DNA from: Drechslerella dactyloides
Taxonomy: Eukaryota > Ascomycota > Orbiliomycetes > Orbiliales > Orbiliaceae
Assembly (NCBI GenBank): GCA_020064725.1
Contig: JAGTWJ010000011.1
Span: forward strand, 1,488,001 to 1,552,000
Direction of reading: 5' to 3'
Length of the DNA stretch: 64,000 nucleotides
The stretch's first letter is position 1. Each line of letters opens with the position of its first letter. Made by a program: the position numbers and the translations under genes. Positions 57,187 to 64,000 of the stretch are shown here, one piece after another. A model generated the notes under the pieces. It saw only the letters and a list, made by a program, of their open reading frames with translations, was not told where the DNA came from and made no database searches.

Positions 57187-58066
57187 CTTGACGGTAATGT
57201 ATTATATCGAACGCGGATACGGCGGATGGAGAGGAACGCGGATGGCGAGACGGTAGCGATGGCTGGCGATAAGCTGCGGTGATGGTGGTGGATGGATGGA
57301 TGGAGGTCGTTGGAGCAGTTGCGTGGGCTGGCGTCAAGCAGGCGAGCAGCAGCACAACGCGCGACGCCACGCCCTTCAGAATGCACCGCCACAGCAGCCT
57401 CAACGCCGTCGACTTTTGTGCAGACGTCGAGATCTCGAGATCGGAGATGCTGGCGAGCTCTCGAGATGCAAATATAAACGCCATACAAGTTCAATCACTC
57501 TCCACCTCTATCCGCTATCGTATGCACTATGTCTGTCACTTTCGATATTGCTGTACCAGGCAATCCCGACCAAGCGGCCCGGCGTGATAGGCCAGCCAGC
57601 ATCCACCGCAATGCCCTTTGTTCGGACCCCACGGACGCGACAAGATCGCGAACAGCGCCGCCCTCAGCCTCGTAGACACCGCCCTCGTCTCTCTCTCTCT
57701 CTCTCCTCCTCCCAAATGCGAGAGACGCCGACAGATACAAAATTGCCCTGCTGCACGATGCATTTCCACCGGCCTGCTGCCTGCTGTTAGCGGCGATGCA
57801 GCCGGCCTGAAGCGGCGCCCGCCAGTCCGTTTGTTTTGGTCCGGCCACAACAACAACCGCCGCCGCCAACAACGCCGTCTCGCCTCCTTCCACCAGCCAG
57901 CCAGCAGCATCCCGTCGACGACATCCCTTCTTCTTCATTCCTCCTCCATCGCCATCGCCATCTCCACCCGCCAGACGCGTCCGTCCACGTCCCTCGATTT
58001 CCAACGACGTGCCTTCCGACCTCCTGAACCCATCGATACTCTTCTCCCGATCGTGTCACCCCGACA
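57187..58066. promoter_or_regulatory. Divergent promoter region RPN10 / borealin
   Basis: An 880-bp region between head-to-head genes, with a CTCT microsatellite near 57690-57708 and C-rich leader sequence before the borealin ATG. I looked for the yeast Rpn4 site GGTGGCAAA and did not see it. Confidence 0.4.
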
Positions 58067-59439
58067 ATGCCTCCCATCCGTCGCAAGAAGAAAGGCGAGG
58101 ACGAGCCCTCGGAGCCCGCTCCTGCCCCCAAGCCCACCGCCAGATCCACCGCTACCACCTCGAAGGCTGCTCCCTCCACCCCAGCCCCTCCTCCAACGAC
58201 GGCATCGCGTGCCAATCCGCTGGGGAACAAGACCTCCCGGCCCATCAACGGTCAGCATCCTCCCGATAGCGCCAAACCGTCCTCGAAACTCGCGGTCGGC
58301 CGCCAAAACTCGACAAAACAATCGCCATCCAAGCCGGTTATCAAGACGATTGCCATCATTCCAGAACCCAAACGCGACCCGTCGCCCGTGTCGCCCGTCT
58401 CCCCAATCGCGAACGACTGCAACCAGCTCTCCCTCCGAGAACCTAGCCCTCCCAGCGCCGAAGAGACGCAAATAGTCCCCCATGACAGCAGCGCCGACGC
58501 CGCCCAGAATCGCGAACTGGAATTCCAAACTCCAACGTCAGCAACCCGGAAACGAAAGGTCGGCCGCAAAATCTCACAATTCGAGAAGGACCGTTTGATA
58601 GAAAACATCAGATACGAAGGTACGCTCCCTCCCTATCTTCCAACCAAGGATATGCCGCTAACAGCAGCATAGTCGATCGGAGAGCCAAAGCCCTGCGGCA
58701 GCGGTATGCTTTGCAAGCTGAAATGCTCCGCCAAGGCATCGAGCTACGCGTCGGCCGGATTCCCTACAAGATGCGCAACATGACCATGGGCGAGCTCTTC
58801 GACAGGAGCATCGCCGCCGCCGAATCAGCCAAAGAGAAAGATCACGCCATTGAGGCCCGGCAGGTGCGAAAGCAGCTCGAGGACGTCCGCCGGTTAAGCA
58901 ACACCGCCACGGACGGCCCGGCGCTCAAGGTGTCTAAGAAACGCGCCATAATGTCCCCGCCTGCCTCCAAGCCATCAAGGGGTGAGTGCATTCCATCACC
59001 GTCCTATCATACGCCAAGTACGGCTGCTAACGTAGTCCCGCTAGTTCCCAACCCGGTGGCCCTCAAATCCCCCGCTCCGATCAATGCGACGATAAAACTC
59101 GTCCCGCAGACATCGCCCACGCAGAGGCTACCAGTAATACAGCCAATGTCCCCAGAGAAGCCGCCGAGCTTCACGCAGAAGGCAATGACTGGAATCAAGA
59201 ATAAGCTGGCGTCCAAAAAGGCGACAGGCGCCAGTTCCATCGCCCCTCCGCCTGCCCCCACCACCAGCCTGCGGACAACAGGGAAGACTGCTGCAGCCTC
59301 CGCAGCCTCTACCGCGCCTACCAAGAAAACCACCAAGGCGACCAAGGCAACTAAAGCTAAGGCTGCTACTGCCTCCACCGCTACCACTACCGCTGCCCCG
59401 AAGAAGACAGGCGGCCGGTCACTCAGATCGAGGAAGTGA
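58067..59439 (+). CDS. Borealin-like chromosomal passenger complex subunit
   Basis: Three exons, 58067-58619, 58673-58981 and 59036-59439 (421 aa). Both introns are about 54 nt with clear donors (GTACGC, GTGAGT) and a CTAAC branch site in each. The second contains no stop and could be read through, but its signals are excellent. Residues ~1-165 are Pro/Ser/Lys-rich. The borealin/Nbl1 N-terminal helix bundle spans about 170-250 (GRKISQFEKDRLIENIRYE, VDRRAKALRQRYALQAEML, RVGRIPYKMRNMTMGELF), the part that binds survivin/Bir1 and INCENP. The C-terminal third is basic and Ala/Thr/Lys-rich (KKTTKATKATKAK..), like a histone H1 tail. The complex targets Aurora kinase to centromeres. It is much longer than budding-yeast Nbl1. 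Confidence 0.85.
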
Positions 59440-62400
59440 ATTCAATATCACATATGTTCTCTTATGTTACGATGTCACGACCTGATTAACGGCCGCAGAG
59501 GTCACCGCAAACACTGCATAGCGGCGCCGCCCACAGCAAGATCAACTGACTTCATAACGATTCTGTCTGTGAGTGTCCAAGCCGATATGCGCTAGGCTGT
59601 TGCGGTTGATTCTCGTCAGATGCTCCGCAGACGCACAGCGGTAATGGTAATGGAAGCGGGACGGTGGCATTTCCCCCCGCACAGCTAGCCGGGAAGGATA
59701 TTAGCAAGTTTGCTGTGCAGTTCTCTTCTGTCATCTTGAGGATACGATACCATTGTCATTGGTGATGGCGTTTAGATATATTGGCGTTGTTGACAGTTTG
59801 TTTTTCTCTTCTTTCAAAGTATTTTTTGCTGCAGCAGCAGGTGCGCGGGATTGAGTCCAGGCGTTTTTTTGTTTTTTTTTGATGGATAGCGCATGTGTGC
59901 TTGTATCTATGTATGTATATACTTTTGTCTATGTATTTAGCGATATCAAGTTTTTCTTCTCTTTCGTGATTTGGGGTCTGTTATCGTGGTCTCGTGAGCA
60001 GGCGGCGGAGACACTTCTGCAGGCCAGGTCGCTGGTCTTCGTCCTGATAGTACTCATGAAGCATGCTAGTGTTCGATGACATGGCAGCATGCAATCGAGA
60101 CAAAATACATGGCAAGTACAACCAGCTTGTTGGGTAAATTGAGCTCAGCATCGCGTGCCTGTATTCCAGGAATACGTAAATAAGTATCAATACATCTTTA
60201 AATCTTTAGTGTATGTATATCGTAATTCATTGCGACGCACCAGGTGAATGCAGACCAGCTAGCTGTAAGCACCTTATAGTCTCAAGCAATGTATTGATTC
60301 TTAATCTAACATCGGCTATAATTATTGCAGCGGTGCACCACTGGTGATAATATATGCGGGGATCGGCGGCAATTCTTTGTGTCGGCGGTGCGGCATATAT
60401 CGCTAACATCAATCGTCGCTACGCATAAATATCAATTGCAACTGTAGATCTAATGATAATGTGCAGTGTAGACTAGCTAGTATATACGTGATGCTCGCAA
60501 TGCACTACGACGGTCCATTAAACCGATAGAGCAGTCAGACGCGTGTATACGTATGCTATCACAAGTATAGTACTATTCCTGCACGTGCGATCGGTCGATG
60601 TATGTACACCAAATGCAAACCCCCTTTCGCTACCGGAATATCGGGGCGTGCGCGTGGCTACACAAGCTAGCTTACGTTTATTCAGACGTGCCCTCTCCGC
60701 TGTACGTACGTACGGACGTATGGTCACATGTGTCGTGTGCATGTGTCGTGAGCACGTGGGTTGGTGTGTATACGGTAGCATGTTGATGTTGCATTTTGGC
60801 GGGCGTGAGTTGTGCGCATGTTGATATTGTAACTCTCACGATGTTGAAAGCGGGATTCCAGGGAGTATTGGCCGATTGATTCTATTGTGGGTCGATGAAT
60901 ATTGTATTACTTTGAGATTCAAATTATACATGTAGAATAAATTATTGTAGCAACATCCCTGAAAGTCCTTTTATGATTCTGACCTTTACCTTCCTCTTAT
61001 CCCGCAAGCGCGAGTCAGACGCTGTCAACGCTTCCTCTCAACGGAGAGCTTCGGTTTACCGACGATAGACGCATATAAGAGTATATCTCAGTTCCTCATC
61101 TGGTTTAATAAGTTGACTCCAAGATTGTTCCACCCTTCGAATCCAAATCTGGTTTAAAATATCGGACCAGTTGCTGGTTTAACACGTTGAAATCGGAAAC
61201 CGCCAGACTTATTGAACAAGCTAGCTGGCCTAACCAAACATATCAGGCATTTGTCCAACTATATAAACCATGTGTACCATAGAGATATATCCGAAGCTTG
61301 CCAAAAGAATATCTCAGTTACATCTTGATTCTTGGACCTCCGAACCGACAATGTTCTACAATCTCAAGCATGGGTACTCTCATGATCATCGAACTCTACG
61401 ACTCAGATCCATCAACTAATCTCGCCCGGCATCAAGGCAATCCATCAGGTACGATGGATACAGTTTACAACATGAATATGTCGAGAAAGGAACAAAACAA
61501 CCTCGGCGATGTATGCAACTGCATCTGCGAAGCACGGACACCGACATCCAATCAACTTAGTTATGCGAGCCGTTGAAATTGGTATTTACAGTTACATGCG
61601 ATTATTGCGTCTTGCCTCACGAGCTAGACTACCGGTTCCTATTGTGCCTCTTTTCACTCGGAATCAAAAATCGGCTCAAGTCCGTTCCATTTGGAACTTG
61701 TAAATGTATTCTTTCCGTGGATTCAATCGACCAGCCACCCGGTAGGTAGAGTTAAAACAAGACGCAAAAGTTAAACCCACATGCACACACATGATATATA
61801 TCTCATTGAAAACCGCGGAATGCCAACCCTGAAGCTTATATAGACTGTTCAGTCTATCGGCAAATCAGTTGGTCAATTCCGGTCACGTAATTACTAGGAA
61901 GCCTTCGGCTTCAGATTAACACTAACCCTCTAATCTAATGGTGACCGTTGTCATCTAATCGCGAGACAGGTAATATAATATTCGCCCAAATTATATACGA
62001 CAATAAGGGTACGATAGAAACGGAGTCGAGGGCGTCATCATATCAAAAAGGCCCGATATCGCGACGGCCATAGATATATATAAAACAAGGACAACATATG
62101 AGCATACTTACCTAATTGACGATGCGAATGGATATCTAGGTTCATCCATGTGCTAAAATGCACCCGACGGCAAATTCGCAAACAGTAAATCGATTCTAAA
62201 CGTTACCGATACAAACCTAGTATCACTCACGATAGATACATTCCGTTGTTCGGTATATAGCCGTTTAGATTTGATATAAACGGTCGCTTGAGGAGTGGTC
62301 ACGTCAACATCCAGCTATACGCTCAGCAAATTACAGTCTCGAATACTACACCAATTATAAATTACACCCGCTTCATAACAGGCTCACACCTATCTAGCAC

Positions 62401-64000
62401 CGCTAACTACGTGGAGCATGCAACAATAAGACTCCTTCTATAGAGGCCTAAGAAGTATTGCATTTTATCATAAATATGTCTGATGTATATGCATGTACAT
62501 GTACATCTACCTACCAAGTGCACGCGCGCCTTTACCGCCACGATCGCATCTAGTAGTCGAGCTATCGACCAATATGCATTTCTATACTAACTTTAGTCTT
62601 TCAGATATCCGCTTTTTTTAGTAAACTCAAGCAGATTTCAAGTGCCATACTAATCAGCCAAGTATTGTTCGCTCCACCGGCGAGCTCGGATATCGTGCGA
62701 TGCATAACGTTAAGATTGCTCTGGAGACTGGAAATTAGTCTAGATCCGGCCTGATGTTGGAAGCATCAGCCCCACCATCAGTTGGATGTCCAAGAAGCAT
62801 ATTCAGCCCTGGGACCACATCGATATCGAGGCAAAAACATGGAGAACCCCGTCCCGGATCGATCGATGGGCACGACCGAATCCGTGCGGCTGGGATTCTC
62901 TCAGCTGGGTCTGTTGCGTTTTATTGCATGGCTCGCCGAAACGCGATATCACATATTTCAACGCCTGCATATAATATAATTTCCAGTTCTCACGAGCAGA
63001 CATGCCAGATGGAATATATCGAAAACAATACATTGCCGATCTATAACATCTATTTGCATATGCATGTAGGGGCGCACAGATCCTGTAGCCGTCCCGTGTG
63101 CGCGGTTCGCGGTACACGGATCCGATTAGTCCTCAAATACGAATTTCATCAATTTTCGAATGCCCTGCAAATATATGCACCAATATAACTGAGGCGCAAG
63201 TTGAATATACGGGAAGAACGTCACATGAATGATGTAAATTGACGATGGGTCATGCACACGCGCCTGTCAGAACACTTAAGTCCGTGAGCCCGCAAGCCAC
63301 GACGGCACTCGCCTTTCTGGCCGTGCGCTTGTCGGAATGCTAATGGACGTCAAAGAAATTCGGGATGTTCCGAGTGTACGCACATCTCCACCAATCGTGG
63401 TATCGATGAGCCCTGGTTGCGTCGTTCAATGTCCGGTTTCCTATTTGATGGAAATGATGCCAAAGGAGCGGCTGGTTGCCGGCCGGTCAGCTGGCCCGAG
63501 CTCAATCGGTGCAGGAAGCACAGACTTCAATCAAGACAGGTATAACGTTAGTCAGTCACATTCCTCCCACGCGCATATCGTATGTATCTTCCAGCATGTT
63601 CTTGCACAATTGTCTCACACGTCCGTTGTCGAGTTATCAGCCCAGTCACTTCACAATAGATCGGCGATGCATGACGATGAAAAGAGTATTGGCAGGTATA
63701 CGGATGTCCCGCGTGGCTGCAAATCCGCTTGCACTTGCTTGCACCCTGAAGACCATCAGGAAATTATTTGGAACTGAACAGGTCGATTCATGTTGTGGCT
63801 TTGTTATATGGAAGGATCTTGGAAAGAAGCTAAACTTTAAATCCGGATCATGCAACTCTAAACGAGATCGATGCCAGCCGTGAATCCAGGGGTCGATGTC
63901 GGGTCCGCACAGACGGCAAGCTCCTTCGTACACGTAGCTCCCATGATGCTGACGTCGGTTGTGAACTATCTCGTGATTTAACAAGCCGTGCGTGCATACT
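59440..64000. other. AT-rich, gene-free right end
   Basis: No intact gene on either strand. After the borealin 3' region the sequence becomes AT-rich with short ORFs. Oligo-TA, TATATATA and TGTATGTATATAC-type runs are frequent. Weak gag-like traces lie at 61080-61580. Composition is consistent with RIP-altered repeat relics, but I could not define element ends. Confidence 0.4.
61080..61580 (+). pseudogene. Possible Ty3-type gag relic
   Basis: Fragments in different frames recall retrotransposon gag. One is an IEQASWPNQTYQAFVQLY segment near 61210-61262. Another is a MDTVYNMNMSRKEQNNL segment followed by a Cys cluster near 61453-61530, where gag proteins have a 'M(D/E)..A..M...E....R....C..C' zinc knuckle. 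There are stops between the pieces. The call is weak and by resemblance only. Confidence 0.2.

Overview
This window looks like nuclear DNA of a filamentous ascomycete (Pezizomycotina). Genes carry short introns (about 50-150 bp, GT..AG, with CTAAC-type branch sites). The conserved proteins are fungal in type: Dnm1 dynamin, Rna1 RanGAP, Tpc1 carrier, Unc104 kinesin-3, Rpn10 and borealin. A pogo/Fot1-type transposon carries the G-to-A scars expected of repeat-induced point mutation (RIP). I cannot place the class or genus from sequence alone. All exon borders were deduced by eye from reading frame, splice signals and remembered family conservation. || Layout. (a) 1-7.1 kb: a transposon-like scrap, a mitochondrial gamma-butyrobetaine-dioxygenase-like gene and DNM1. 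(b) 7.1-12.3 kb: gene-poor. (c) 12.4-14.8 kb: a methyltransferase-like gene with a long low-complexity N-terminus. (d) 14.9-26.1 kb: a gene-sparse accessory block with two secreted cysteine-rich paralogs and an F-box/LRR-like gene, all on the minus strand. (e) 26.2-32.5 kb: SIL1 and a YEA4-type sugar-nucleotide transporter in divergent orientation, then a conserved gene of unknown function. (f) 32.5-39.5 kb: a third secreted paralog, then a complete but dead pogo/Fot1 element with TIRs and a TA target-site duplication. (g) 39.5-45.5 kb: a membrane-anchored GH5 glucanase, a second F-box/LRR-like gene, a long hexanucleotide array, and an extremely divergent histone H4-like gene behind its own TATA box. 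(h) 45.8-59.4 kb: a dense housekeeping block of RanGAP (RNA1), TPC1, UNC104, RPN10 and borealin. (i) 59.5-64 kb: AT-rich and essentially gene-free, with weak retrotransposon-like traces. || How it fits together. Housekeeping blocks (mitochondrial fission, ER chaperone exchange, nucleotide-sugar transport, Ran cycle, mitochondrial TPP import, organelle transport, proteasome, chromosome passenger complex) alternate with gene-sparse blocks. The sparse blocks hold lineage-specific families: a three-member secreted family that appears to have four beta/gamma-crystallin-like Greek-key motifs per protein, a two-member F-box/LRR-like family with identical intron phases, and the H4-like histone. These three are the best candidates for undescribed biology here. 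A one-base excess in the kinesin motor exon and the missing or weak intron needed to start the H4-like gene are the main gene-integrity questions.
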